NCBI GenBank assembly: GCA_964016885.1 | Contig: OZ024742.1 | Span: 752,736-816,735, forward strand | Direction of reading: 5' to 3' | Source: Eledone cirrhosa | Lineage: Eukaryota > Mollusca > Cephalopoda > Octopoda > Eledonidae | Length of the DNA stretch: 64,000 nucleotides | Shown: positions 10,516 through 22,712 of the stretch, one piece after another | Layout of the letters: the number at the start of each line of letters is the position of its first letter | Numbering within the stretch: position 1 is the stretch's first letter | The notes under the pieces: generated by a model | Told to the model about the DNA's origin: nothing | The model's database searches: none | Seen by the model: the letters and a program-made list of their open reading frames with translations, nothing else | Position numbers and translations under genes: made by a program

Positions 10516-11707
10516 CTAGTGGTAAAGGTGTTCTGTGGAGGTGTGTGGTCTAGTGGTAAAGGTGTTCTGTGGATGTGTGTGGTCTAGTGGTAAAGGTGTT
10601 AGTGGAGGTGTGTGGCCTAGTGGTAAAGGTGTTCTGTGGAGGTGTGTGGTCTAGTGGTAAAGGTGTTCTGTGGAGGTGTGTGGTCTAGTGGTAAAGGTGT
10701 TCTGTGGAGGTGTGTGGTCTAGTGGTAAAGGTGTTCTGTGGAGGTGTGTGGTCTAGTGGTAAAGGTGTTCTGTGGATGTGTGTGGTCTAGTGGTAAAGGT
10801 GTTCTGTGGAGGTGTGTGGTCTAGTGGTAAAGGTGTTCTGTGGAGGTGTGTGGTCTAGTGGTAAAGGTGTTCTGTGGATGTGTGTGGTCTAGTGGTAAAG
10901 GTGTTAGTGGAGGTATGTGGTCTAGTGGTAAAGGTGTTAGTGGAGGTATGTGGTCTAGTGGTAAAGGTGTTCTGTGGATGTGTGTGGTCTAGTGGTAAAG
11001 GTGTTCTGTGGAGGTGTGTGGTCTAGTGGTAAAGGTGTTCTGTGGAGGTGTGTGGTCTAGTGGTAAAGGTGTTAGTGGAGGTGTGTGGTCTAGTGGTAAA
11101 GGTGTTAGTGGAGGTATGTGGTCTAGTGGTAAAGGTGTTAGTGGAGGTGTGTGGTCTAGTGGTAAAGGTGTTAGTGGAGGTGTGTGGTCTAGTGGTAAAG
11201 GTGTTAGTGGAGGTATGTGGTCTAGTGGTAAAGGTGTTAGTGGAGGTATGTGGTCTAGTGGTAAAGGTGTTCTGTGGATGTGTGTGGTCTAGTGGTAAAG
11301 GTGTTAGTGGAGGTGTGTGGTCTAGTGGTAAAGGTGTTAGTGGAGGTGTGTGGTCTAGTGGTAAAGGTGTTAGTGGAGGTATGTGGTCTAGTGGTAAAGG
11401 TGTTCTGTGGAGGTGTGTGGTCTAGTGGTAAAGGTGTTCTGTGGAGGTGTGTGGTCTAGTGGTAAAGGTGTTAGTGGAGGTGTGTGGTCTAGTGGTAAAG
11501 GTGTTAGTGGAGGTATGTGGTCTAGTGGTAAAGGTGTTCTGTGGATGTGTGTGGTCTAGTGGTAAAGGTGTTAGTGGAGGTGTGTGGTCTAGTGGTAAAG
11601 GTGTTAGTGGAGGTGTGTGGTCTAGTGGTAAAGGTGTTAGTGGAGGTCTGTGGTCTAGTGGTAAAGGTGTTCTGTGGAGGTGTGTGGTCTAGTGGTAAAG
11701 GTGTTCT
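10516..11707 (+). repeat. Mixed block of W, S, GTATGTGG and GGATGTG units
   Basis: This stretch is all array with no gene. W units with GGATGTGTGTGG (near 10571, 10774, 10876, 10976, 11276 and 11541) alternate with W units and, from 11042, with runs of S units. The S runs keep a plus-strand frame open for up to 127 codons (11042-11425). I treat that frame as a by-product of the 33-bp unit. Confidence 0.8.
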
Positions 11708-12670
11708 GTGGAGGTGTGTGGTCTAGTGGTAAAGGTGTTAGTGGAGGTGTGTGGTCTAGTGGTAAAGGTGTTCTGTGGAGGTGTGTGGTCTAGTGGTAAA
11801 GGTGTTAGTGGAGGTGTGTGGTCTAGTGGTAAAGGTGTTAGTGGAGGTGTGTGGTCTAGTGGTAAAGGTGTTAGTGGAGGTGTGTGGTCTAGTGGTAAAG
11901 GTGTTCTGTGGAGGTGTGTGGTCTAGTGGTAAAGGTGTTAGTGGAGGTGTGTGGTCTAGTGGTAAAGGTGTTCTGTGGAGGTGTGTGGTCTAGTGGTAAA
12001 GGTGTTAGTGGAGGTGTGTGGTCTAGTGGTAAAGGTGTTCTGTGGAGGTGTGTGGTCTAGTGGTAAAGGTGTTAGTGGAGGTGTGTGGTCTAGTGGTAAA
12101 GGTGTTCTGTGGAGGTGTGTGGTCTAGTGGTAAAGGTGTTAGTGGAGGTGTGTGGTCTAGTGGTAAAGGTGTTCTGTGGAGGTGTGTGGTCTAGTGGTAA
12201 AGGTGTTAGTGGAGGTGTGTGGTCTAGTGGTAAAGGTGTTCTGTGGAGGTGTGTGGTCTAGTGGTAAAGGTGTTAGTGGAGGTGTGTGGTCTAGTGGTAA
12301 AGGTGTTCTGTGGAGGTGTGTGGTCTAGTGGTAAAGGTGTTAGTGGAGGTGTGTGGTCTAGTGGTAAAGGTGTTCTGTGGAGGTGTGTGGTCTAGTGGTA
12401 AAGGTGTTAGTGGAGGTGTGTGGTCTAGTGGTAAAGGTGTTAGTGGAGGTGTGTGGTCTAGTGGTAAAGGTGTTAGTGGAGGTGTGTGGTCTAGTGGTAA
12501 AGGTGTTCTGTGGAGGTGTGTGGTCTAGTGGTAAAGGTGTTAGTGGAGGTGTGTGGTCTAGTGGTAAAGGTGTTCTGTGGAGGTGTGTGGTCTAGTGGTA
12601 AAGGTGTTAGTGGAGGTGTGTGGTCTAGTGGTAAAGGTGTTCTGTGGAGGTGTGTGGTCTAGTGGTAAAG
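11708..12670 (+). repeat. 602-bp tandem duplication of an 18-unit block
   Basis: The unit order from 11708 restarts at 12310. CT-containing units in the first copy sit at 11773, 11906 and 11973, and their partners at 12375, 12508 and 12575. The second copy diverges after about 12670, so it is partial. Confidence 0.85.
11906..12375 (+). repeat. 67-bp dimer higher-order repeat (W-S alternation)
   Basis: 34-bp and 33-bp units alternate strictly. The C of each W unit falls at 11906, 11973, 12040, 12107, 12174, 12241, 12308 and 12375, every 67 bp. Seven consecutive dimers appear identical. This is the most regular two-unit period in the window. Confidence 0.92.
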
Positions 12671-13366
12671 GTGTTCTGTGGAGGTGTGTGGTCTAGTGGT
12701 AAAGGTGTTAGTGGAGGTGTGTGGTCTAGTGGTAAAGGTGTTCTGTGGAGGTGTGTGGTCTAGTGGTAAAGGTGTTCTGTGGAGGTGTGTGGTCTAGTGG
12801 TAAAGGTGTTAGTGGAGGTGTGTGGTCTAGTGGTAAAGGTGTTCTGTGGAGGTGTGTGGTCTAGTGGTAAAGGTGTTAGTGGAGGTGTGTGGTCTAGTGG
12901 TAAAGGTGTTCTGTAGAGGTGTGTGGTCTAGAGGTAAAGGTGTTAGTGGAGGTGTGTGGTCTAGTGGTAAAGGTGTTAGTGGAGGTGTGTGGTCTAGTGG
13001 TAAAGGTGTTCTGTAGAGGTGTGTGGTCTAGAGGTAAAGGTGTTAGTGGAGGTGTGTGGTCTAGTGGTAAAGGTGTTAGTGGAGGTATGTGGTCTAGTGG
13101 TAAAGGTGTTCTGTGGAGGTGTGTGGTCTAGTGGTAAAGGTGTTCTGTGGAGGTGTGTGGTCTAGTGGTAAAGGTGTTAGTGGAGGTATGTGGTCTAGTG
13201 GTAAAGGTGTTCTGTGGAGGTGTGTGGTCTAGTGGTAAAGGTGTTAGTGGAGGTGTGTGGTCTAGTGGTAAAGGTGTTAGTGGAGGTGTGTGGTCTAGTG
13301 GTAAAGGTGTTAGTGGAGGTGTGTGGTCTAGTGGTAAAGGTGTTAGTGGAGGTGTGTGGTCTAGTG
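12671..13366 (+). repeat. Mixed block including a 100-bp duplication with TCTAGA units
   Basis: W and S units lead into two copies of a 100-bp triplet (12911-13010 and 13011-13110). Each copy holds a TCTAGAGG variant, at 12927 and 13027, that forms an XbaI-type hexamer. After 13147 the block grades into an S-rich run that merges with the duplicate of the window start at 13367. Confidence 0.8.
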
Positions 13367-16300
13367 GTAAAGGTGTTAGTGGAGGTGTGTGGTCTAGTGG
13401 TAAAGGTGTTCTGTAGAGGTGTGTGGTCTAGTGGTAAAGGTGTTCTGTAGAGGTGTGTGGTCTAGTGGTAAAGGTGTTCTGTGGAGGTGTGTGGTCTAGT
13501 GGTAAAGGTGTTCTGTGGAGGTGTGTGGTCTAGTGGTAAAGGTGTTAGTGGAGGTGTGTGGTCTAGTGGTAAAGGTGTTAGTGGAGGTGTGTGGTCTAGT
13601 GGTAAAGGTGTTAGTGGAGGTGTGTGGTCTAGTGGTAAAGGTGTTAGTGGAGGTGTGTGGTCTAGTGGTAAAGGTGTTAGTGGAGGTGTGTGGTCTAGTG
13701 GTAAAGGTGTTAGTGGAGGTGTGTGGTCTAGTGGTAAAGGTGTTCTGTAGAGGTGTGTGGTCTAGTGGTAAAGGTGTTCTGTGGAGGTGTGTGGTCTAGT
13801 GGTAAAGGTGTTAGTGGAGGTGTGTGGTCTAGTGGTAAAGGTGTTAGTGGAGGTGTGTGGTCTAGTGGTAAAGGTGTTAGTGGAGGTGTGTGGTCTAGTG
13901 GTAAAGGTGTTAGTGGAGGTGTGTGGTCTAGTGGTAAAGGTGTTCTGTAGAGGTGTGTGGTCTAGTGGTAAAGGTGTTCTGTGGAGGTGTGTGGTCTAGT
14001 GGTAAAGGTGTTAGTGGAGGTGTGTGGTCTAGTGGTAAAGGTGTTAGTGGAGGTGTGTGGTCTAGTGGTAAAGGTGTTAGTGGAGGTGTGTGGTCTAGTG
14101 GTAAAGGTGTTAGTGGAGGTGTGTGGTCTAGTGGTAAAGGTGTTAGTGGAGGTGTGTGGTCTAGTGGTAAAGGTGTTAGTGGAGGTGTGTGGTCTAGTGG
14201 TAAAGGTGTTAGTGGAGGTGTGTGGTCTAGTGGTAAAGGTGTTAGTGGAGGTGTGTGGTCTAGTGGTAAAGGTGTTCTGTAGAGGTGTGTGGTCTAGTGG
14301 TAAAGGTGTTCTGTGGAGGTGTGTGGTCTAGTGGTAAAGGTGTTAGTGGAGGTGTGTGGTCTAGTGGTAAAGGTGTTAGTGGAGGTGTGTGGTCTAGTGG
14401 TAAAGGTGTTAGTGGAGGTGTGTGGTCTAGTGGTAAAGGTGTTAGTGGAGGTGTGTGGTCTAGTGGTAAAGGTGTTCTGTAGAGGTGTGTGGTCTAGTGG
14501 TAAAGGTGTTCTGTGGAGGTGTGTGATCTAGTGGTAAAGGTGTTCTGTGGAGGTGTGTGGTCTAGTGGTAAAGGTGTTCTGTGGAGGTGTGTGGTCTAGT
14601 GGTAAATGTGTTAGTGGAGATGTGTTGTCTAGTCGTAAAGGTGTTAGTGGAGGTGTGTGGTCTAGTGGTAAAGGTGTTCTGTGGAGGTGTGTGGTCTAGT
14701 GGTAAAGGTGTTCTGTGGAGGTGTGTGGTCTAGTGGTAAAGGTGTTAGTGGAGGTGTGTGGTCTAGTGGTAAAGGTGTAAGTGGAGGTGTGTGGTCTAGT
14801 GGTAAAGGTGTTCTGTAGAGGTGTGTGGTCTAGTGGTAAATGTGTTCTGTGGAGGTGTGTGGTCTAGTGGTAAAGGTGTTCTGTGGAGGTGTGTGGTCTA
14901 GTGGTAAAGGTGTTAGTGGAGGTGTGTGGTCTAGTGGTAAAGGTGTTAGTGGAGATGTGTGGTTTAGTGGTAAAGGTGTTCTGTAGAGGTGTGTGGTCTA
15001 GTGGTAAAGGTGTTCTGTGGCGGTGTGTGGTCTAGTGGTAAAGGTGTTAGTGGAGGTGTGTGGTCTAGTGGTATAGGTGTTAGTGGAGGTGTGTGGTCTA
15101 GTGGTAAAGGTGTTCTGTGGAGGTGTGTGGTCTAGTGGTAAATGTGTTAGTGGAGGTGTGTGGTCTAGTGGTATAGGTGTTAGTGGAGGTGTGTGGTCTA
15201 GTGGTAAAGGTGTGTGGTCTAGTGGTAAAGGTGTTCTGTAGAGGTGTGTGGTCTAGTGGTAAAGGTGTTCTGTGGCGGTGTGTGGTCTAGTGGTAAAGGT
15301 GTTCTGTGGAGGTGTGTGGTCTAGTGGTAAAGGTGTTCTGTGGAGGTGTGTGGTCTAGTGGTAAAGGTGTTAGTGGAGGTGTGTGGTCTAGTGGTAAAGG
15401 GGTTCTGTGGAGGTGTGTGGTCTAGTAGTAAAGGTGTTCTGTGGAGGTGTGTGGTCTAGTGGTAAAGGTGTTAGTGGAGGTGTGTGATCTAGTGGTAAAG
15501 GTGTTAGTGGAGGTGTGTGGTCTAGTGGTAAAGGTGTTCTGTAGAGGTGTGTGGTCTAGTGGTAACGGTGTTCTGTGGAGGTGTGTGGTCTAGTGGTATA
15601 GGTGTTCTGTGGAGGTGTGTGGTCTAGTGGTATAGGTATTCTGTGGAGGTGTGTGGTCTAGTGGTAAAGGTGTTAGTGGAGGTGTGTGGTCTAGTGGTAA
15701 AGGTGTTCTGTAGAGGTGTGTGGTCTAGTGGTAAAGGTGTTAGTGGAGGTGTGTGGTCTAGTGGTAAAGGTGTTAGTGGAGGTGTGTGGTCTAGTGGTAA
15801 AGGTGTTCTGGAGAGGTGTGTGGTCTAGTGGTAAAGGTGTTCTGTGGAGGTGTGTGGTCTAGTGGTAAAGGTGTTGTGTGGAGGTGTGTGGTCTAGTGGT
15901 AAAGGTGTTAGTGGAGATGTGTGGTCTAGTGGTAAAGGTGTTCTGTGGATGTGTGTGGTCTAGTGGTAAAGGTGTTAGTGGAGGTGTGTGGTCTAGTGGT
16001 AAAGGTGTTCTGTAGAGGTTTGTGGTTTAGTGGTAAAGGTGTTCTGTGGAGGTGTGTGGTCTAGTGGTAAAGGTGTTCTTTGGAGGTGTGTGGTCTAGTG
16101 GTAAAGGTGTTAGTGGAGGTGTGTGGTCTAGTGGTAAAGGTGTTAGTGGAGGTGTGTGGTCTAGTGGTATAGGTGTTCTGTGGAGGTGTGTGGTCTAGTG
16201 GTATAGGTGTTCTGTGGAGGTGTGTGGTCTAGTGGTAAAGGTGTTAGTGGAGGTGTGTGGTCTAGTGGTAAAGGTGTTCTGTAGAGGTGTGTGGTCTAGA

Positions 16301-16888
16301 GGTAAAGGTGTTAGTGGAGGTGTGTGGTCTAGTGGTAAAGGTGTTAGTGGAGGTCTGTGGTCTAGTGGTAAAGGTGTTCTGTGTAGGTGTGTGGTCTAGT
16401 GGTAAAGGTGTTAGTGGATGTGTGTGGTCTAGTGGTAAAGGTGTTCTGTGGAGGTGTGTGGTCTAGTGGTAAAGGTGTAAGTGGAGGTGTGTGGTCTAGT
16501 GGTAAAGGTGTTCTGTAGAGGTGTGTGGTCTAGTGGTAAATGTGTTCTGTGGAGGTGTGTGGTCTAGTGGTAAAGGTGTTCTGTGGAGGTGTGTGGTCTA
16601 GTGGTAAAGGTGTTAGTGGAGGTGTGTGGTCTAGTGGTAAAGGTGTAAGTGGAGGTGTGTGGTCTAGTGGTAAAGGTGTTCTGTGGAGGTGTGTGGTCTA
16701 GTGGTAAAGGTGTTAGTGGAGGTGTGTGGTCTAGTGGTAAAGGTGTAAGTGGAGGTGTGTGGTCTAGTGGTAAAGGTGTTCTGTAGAGGTGTGTGGTCTA
16801 GTGGTAAAGGTGTTCTGTGGCGGTGTGTGGTCTAGTGGTAAAGGTGTTCTGTGGAGGTGTGTGGTCTAGTGGTAAAGGTGTTCTGTGG
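13367..16888 (+). repeat. Copy 2 (3' part) of 13,366-bp-period duplication
   Basis: This is the partner of 1-3522, with base 13367 equal to base 1 and every marker shifted by 13,366. If the event was a simple tandem duplication, copy 2 runs 3523-16888 and copy 1 ends at 3522. Much of this segment was duplicated again in the 4484-bp event. Confidence 0.9.
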
Positions 16889-18183
16889 AGGTGTGTGGTC
16901 TAGTGGTAAAGGTGTTAGTGGAGATGTGTGGTTTAGTGGTAAAGGTGTTCTGTAGAGGTGTGTGGTCTAGTGGTAAAGGTGTTCTGTGGCGGTGTGTGGT
17001 CTAGTGGTAAAGGTGTTAGTGGAGGTGTGTGGTCTAGTGGTAAAGGTGTTCTGTAGAGGTGTGTGGTCTAGTGGTAAAGGTGTTCTGTGGCGGTGTGTGG
17101 TCTAGTGGTAAAGGTGTTCTGTGGAGGTGTGTGGTCTAGTGGTAAAGGTGTTCTGTGGAGGTGTGTGGTCTAGTGGTAAAGGTGTTAGTGGAGGTGTGTG
17201 GTCTAGTGGTAAAGGGGTTCTGTGGAGGTGTGTGGTCTAGTAGTAAAGGTGTTCTGTGGAGGTGTGTGGTCTAGTGGTAAAGGTGTTAGTGGAGGTGTGT
17301 GGTCTAGTGGTAAAGGTGTTCTGTAGAGGTGTGTGGTCTAGTGGTAACGGTGTTCTGTGGAGGTGTGTGGTCTAGTGGTATAGGTGTTCTGTGGAGGTGT
17401 GTGGTCTAGTGGTATAGGTATTCTGTGGAGGTGTGTGGTCTAGTGGTAAAGGTGTTAGTGGAGGTGTGTGGTCTAGTGGTAAAGGTGTTCTGTAGAGGTG
17501 TGTGGTCTAGTGGTAAAGGTGTTAGTGGAGGTGTGTGGTCTAGTGGTAAAGGTGTTAGTGGAGGTGTGTGGTCTAGTGGTAAAGGTGTTCTGGAGAGGTG
17601 TGTGGTCTAGTGGTAAAGGTGTTCTGTGGAGGTGTGTGGTCTAGTGGTAAAGGTGTTGTGTGGAGGTGTGTGGTCTAGTGGTAAAGGTGTTAGTGGAGAT
17701 GTGTGGTCTAGTGGTAAAGGTGTTCTGTGGATGTGTGTGGTCTAGTGGTATAGGTGTTAGTGGAGGTGTGTGGTCTAGTGGTAAAGGTGTTCTGTAGAGG
17801 TGTGTGGTCTAGTGGTATAGGTGTTCTGTGGAGGTGTGTGGTCTAGTGGTAAAGGTGTTAGTGGAGGTGTGTGGTCTAGTGGTAAAGGTGTTCTGTAGAG
17901 GTTTGTGGTTTAGTGGTAAAGGTGTTCTGTGGAGGTGTGTGGTCTAGTGGTAAAGGTGTTCTTTGGAGGTGTGTGGTCTAGTGGTAAAGGTGTTAGTGGA
18001 GGTGTGTGGTCTAGTGGTAAAGGTGTTAGTGGAGGTGTGTGGTCTAGTGGTATAGGTGTTCTGTGGAGGTGTGTGGTCTAGTGGTATAGGTGTTCTGTGG
18101 AGGTGTGTGGTCTAGTGGTAAAGGTGTTAGTGGAGGTGTGTGGTCTAGTGGTAAAGGTGTTCTGTAGAGGTGTGTGGTCTAGA
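13700..18183 (+). repeat. Copy 1 of 4484-bp tandem duplication
   Basis: Every marker in this block recurs exactly 4484 bp downstream: TCTAGTCG at 14629 and 19113, the GGTATT unit at 15636 and 20120, the TCTAGAGG unit at 16297 and 20781, and the second GGTATT unit at 17418 and 21902. I noticed no differences between the copies. The block holds an internal, older repeat: about 14.94-15.90 kb resembles 16.91-17.69 kb with a deletion. Confidence 0.92.
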
Positions 18184-21100
18184 GGTAAAGGTGTTAGTGG
18201 AGGTGTGTGGTCTAGTGGTAAAGGTGTTCTGTAGAGGTGTGTGGTCTAGTGGTAAAGGTGTTCTGTGGAGGTGTGTGGTCTAGTGGTAAAGGTGTTAGTG
18301 GAGGTGTGTGGTCTAGTGGTAAAGGTGTTAGTGGAGGTGTGTGGTCTAGTGGTAAAGGTGTTAGTGGAGGTGTGTGGTCTAGTGGTAAAGGTGTTAGTGG
18401 AGGTGTGTGGTCTAGTGGTAAAGGTGTTCTGTAGAGGTGTGTGGTCTAGTGGTAAAGGTGTTCTGTGGAGGTGTGTGGTCTAGTGGTAAAGGTGTTAGTG
18501 GAGGTGTGTGGTCTAGTGGTAAAGGTGTTAGTGGAGGTGTGTGGTCTAGTGGTAAAGGTGTTAGTGGAGGTGTGTGGTCTAGTGGTAAAGGTGTTAGTGG
18601 AGGTGTGTGGTCTAGTGGTAAAGGTGTTAGTGGAGGTGTGTGGTCTAGTGGTAAAGGTGTTAGTGGAGGTGTGTGGTCTAGTGGTAAAGGTGTTAGTGGA
18701 GGTGTGTGGTCTAGTGGTAAAGGTGTTAGTGGAGGTGTGTGGTCTAGTGGTAAAGGTGTTCTGTAGAGGTGTGTGGTCTAGTGGTAAAGGTGTTCTGTGG
18801 AGGTGTGTGGTCTAGTGGTAAAGGTGTTAGTGGAGGTGTGTGGTCTAGTGGTAAAGGTGTTAGTGGAGGTGTGTGGTCTAGTGGTAAAGGTGTTAGTGGA
18901 GGTGTGTGGTCTAGTGGTAAAGGTGTTAGTGGAGGTGTGTGGTCTAGTGGTAAAGGTGTTCTGTAGAGGTGTGTGGTCTAGTGGTAAAGGTGTTCTGTGG
19001 AGGTGTGTGATCTAGTGGTAAAGGTGTTCTGTGGAGGTGTGTGGTCTAGTGGTAAAGGTGTTCTGTGGAGGTGTGTGGTCTAGTGGTAAATGTGTTAGTG
19101 GAGATGTGTTGTCTAGTCGTAAAGGTGTTAGTGGAGGTGTGTGGTCTAGTGGTAAAGGTGTTCTGTGGAGGTGTGTGGTCTAGTGGTAAAGGTGTTCTGT
19201 GGAGGTGTGTGGTCTAGTGGTAAAGGTGTTAGTGGAGGTGTGTGGTCTAGTGGTAAAGGTGTAAGTGGAGGTGTGTGGTCTAGTGGTAAAGGTGTTCTGT
19301 AGAGGTGTGTGGTCTAGTGGTAAATGTGTTCTGTGGAGGTGTGTGGTCTAGTGGTAAAGGTGTTCTGTGGAGGTGTGTGGTCTAGTGGTAAAGGTGTTAG
19401 TGGAGGTGTGTGGTCTAGTGGTAAAGGTGTTAGTGGAGATGTGTGGTTTAGTGGTAAAGGTGTTCTGTAGAGGTGTGTGGTCTAGTGGTAAAGGTGTTCT
19501 GTGGCGGTGTGTGGTCTAGTGGTAAAGGTGTTAGTGGAGGTGTGTGGTCTAGTGGTATAGGTGTTAGTGGAGGTGTGTGGTCTAGTGGTAAAGGTGTTCT
19601 GTGGAGGTGTGTGGTCTAGTGGTAAATGTGTTAGTGGAGGTGTGTGGTCTAGTGGTATAGGTGTTAGTGGAGGTGTGTGGTCTAGTGGTAAAGGTGTGTG
19701 GTCTAGTGGTAAAGGTGTTCTGTAGAGGTGTGTGGTCTAGTGGTAAAGGTGTTCTGTGGCGGTGTGTGGTCTAGTGGTAAAGGTGTTCTGTGGAGGTGTG
19801 TGGTCTAGTGGTAAAGGTGTTCTGTGGAGGTGTGTGGTCTAGTGGTAAAGGTGTTAGTGGAGGTGTGTGGTCTAGTGGTAAAGGGGTTCTGTGGAGGTGT
19901 GTGGTCTAGTAGTAAAGGTGTTCTGTGGAGGTGTGTGGTCTAGTGGTAAAGGTGTTAGTGGAGGTGTGTGATCTAGTGGTAAAGGTGTTAGTGGAGGTGT
20001 GTGGTCTAGTGGTAAAGGTGTTCTGTAGAGGTGTGTGGTCTAGTGGTAACGGTGTTCTGTGGAGGTGTGTGGTCTAGTGGTATAGGTGTTCTGTGGAGGT
20101 GTGTGGTCTAGTGGTATAGGTATTCTGTGGAGGTGTGTGGTCTAGTGGTAAAGGTGTTAGTGGAGGTGTGTGGTCTAGTGGTAAAGGTGTTCTGTAGAGG
20201 TGTGTGGTCTAGTGGTAAAGGTGTTAGTGGAGGTGTGTGGTCTAGTGGTAAAGGTGTTAGTGGAGGTGTGTGGTCTAGTGGTAAAGGTGTTCTGGAGAGG
20301 TGTGTGGTCTAGTGGTAAAGGTGTTCTGTGGAGGTGTGTGGTCTAGTGGTAAAGGTGTTGTGTGGAGGTGTGTGGTCTAGTGGTAAAGGTGTTAGTGGAG
20401 ATGTGTGGTCTAGTGGTAAAGGTGTTCTGTGGATGTGTGTGGTCTAGTGGTAAAGGTGTTAGTGGAGGTGTGTGGTCTAGTGGTAAAGGTGTTCTGTAGA
20501 GGTTTGTGGTTTAGTGGTAAAGGTGTTCTGTGGAGGTGTGTGGTCTAGTGGTAAAGGTGTTCTTTGGAGGTGTGTGGTCTAGTGGTAAAGGTGTTAGTGG
20601 AGGTGTGTGGTCTAGTGGTAAAGGTGTTAGTGGAGGTGTGTGGTCTAGTGGTATAGGTGTTCTGTGGAGGTGTGTGGTCTAGTGGTATAGGTGTTCTGTG
20701 GAGGTGTGTGGTCTAGTGGTAAAGGTGTTAGTGGAGGTGTGTGGTCTAGTGGTAAAGGTGTTCTGTAGAGGTGTGTGGTCTAGAGGTAAAGGTGTTAGTG
20801 GAGGTGTGTGGTCTAGTGGTAAAGGTGTTAGTGGAGGTCTGTGGTCTAGTGGTAAAGGTGTTCTGTGTAGGTGTGTGGTCTAGTGGTAAAGGTGTTAGTG
20901 GATGTGTGTGGTCTAGTGGTAAAGGTGTTCTGTGGAGGTGTGTGGTCTAGTGGTAAAGGTGTAAGTGGAGGTGTGTGGTCTAGTGGTAAAGGTGTTCTGT
21001 AGAGGTGTGTGGTCTAGTGGTAAATGTGTTCTGTGGAGGTGTGTGGTCTAGTGGTAAAGGTGTTCTGTGGAGGTGTGTGGTCTAGTGGTAAAGGTGTTAG

Positions 21101-22712
21101 TGGAGGTGTGTGGTCTAGTGGTAAAGGTGTAAGTGGAGGTGTGTGGTCTAGTGGTAAAGGTGTTCTGTGGAGGTGTGTGGTCTAGTGGTAAAGGTGTTAG
21201 TGGAGGTGTGTGGTCTAGTGGTAAAGGTGTAAGTGGAGGTGTGTGGTCTAGTGGTAAAGGTGTTCTGTAGAGGTGTGTGGTCTAGTGGTAAAGGTGTTCT
21301 GTGGCGGTGTGTGGTCTAGTGGTAAAGGTGTTCTGTGGAGGTGTGTGGTCTAGTGGTAAAGGTGTTCTGTGGAGGTGTGTGGTCTAGTGGTAAAGGTGTT
21401 AGTGGAGATGTGTGGTTTAGTGGTAAAGGTGTTCTGTAGAGGTGTGTGGTCTAGTGGTAAAGGTGTTCTGTGGCGGTGTGTGGTCTAGTGGTAAAGGTGT
21501 TAGTGGAGGTGTGTGGTCTAGTGGTAAAGGTGTTCTGTAGAGGTGTGTGGTCTAGTGGTAAAGGTGTTCTGTGGCGGTGTGTGGTCTAGTGGTAAAGGTG
21601 TTCTGTGGAGGTGTGTGGTCTAGTGGTAAAGGTGTTCTGTGGAGGTGTGTGGTCTAGTGGTAAAGGTGTTAGTGGAGGTGTGTGGTCTAGTGGTAAAGGG
21701 GTTCTGTGGAGGTGTGTGGTCTAGTAGTAAAGGTGTTCTGTGGAGGTGTGTGGTCTAGTGGTAAAGGTGTTAGTGGAGGTGTGTGGTCTAGTGGTAAAGG
21801 TGTTCTGTAGAGGTGTGTGGTCTAGTGGTAACGGTGTTCTGTGGAGGTGTGTGGTCTAGTGGTATAGGTGTTCTGTGGAGGTGTGTGGTCTAGTGGTATA
21901 GGTATTCTGTGGAGGTGTGTGGTCTAGTGGTAAAGGTGTTAGTGGAGGTGTGTGGTCTAGTGGTAAAGGTGTTCTGTAGAGGTGTGTGGTCTAGTGGTAA
22001 AGGTGTTAGTGGAGGTGTGTGGTCTAGTGGTAAAGGTGTTAGTGGAGGTGTGTGGTCTAGTGGTAAAGGTGTTCTGGAGAGGTGTGTGGTCTAGTGGTAA
22101 AGGTGTTCTGTGGAGGTGTGTGGTCTAGTGGTAAAGGTGTTGTGTGGAGGTGTGTGGTCTAGTGGTAAAGGTGTTAGTGGAGATGTGTGGTCTAGTGGTA
22201 AAGGTGTTCTGTGGATGTGTGTGGTCTAGTGGTATAGGTGTTAGTGGAGGTGTGTGGTCTAGTGGTAAAGGTGTTCTGTAGAGGTGTGTGGTCTAGTGGT
22301 ATAGGTGTTCTGTGGAGGTGTGTGGTCTAGTGGTAAAGGTGTTAGTGGAGGTGTGTGGTCTAGTGGTAAAGGTGTTCTGTAGAGGTTTGTGGTTTAGTGG
22401 TAAAGGTGTTCTGTGGAGGTGTGTGGTCTAGTGGTAAAGGTGTTCTTTGGAGGTGTGTGGTCTAGTGGTAAAGGTGTTAGTGGAGGTGTGTGGTCTAGTG
22501 GTAAAGGTGTTAGTGGAGGTGTGTGGTCTAGTGGTATAGGTGTTCTGTGGAGGTGTGTGGTCTAGTGGTATAGGTGTTCTGTGGAGGTGTGTGGTCTAGT
22601 GGTAAAGGTGTTAGTGGAGGTGTGTGGTCTAGTGGTAAAGGTGTTCTGTAGAGGTGTGTGGTCTAGAGGTAAAGGTGTTAGTGGAGGTGTGTGGTCTAGT
22701 GGTAAAGGTGTT
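18184..22712 (+). repeat. Copy 2 of 4484-bp tandem duplication
   Basis: This copy directly abuts copy 1. The junction lies just after the TCTAGAGG unit at 18178-18185, where sequence switches from the 18.1-kb context to that of 13700. Similarity to copy 1 continues to about 22712, where TTAGTGGAGG replaces TTCTGTAGAG. The copies look identical, which suggests a recent event or an assembly repeat error. Confidence 0.92.
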
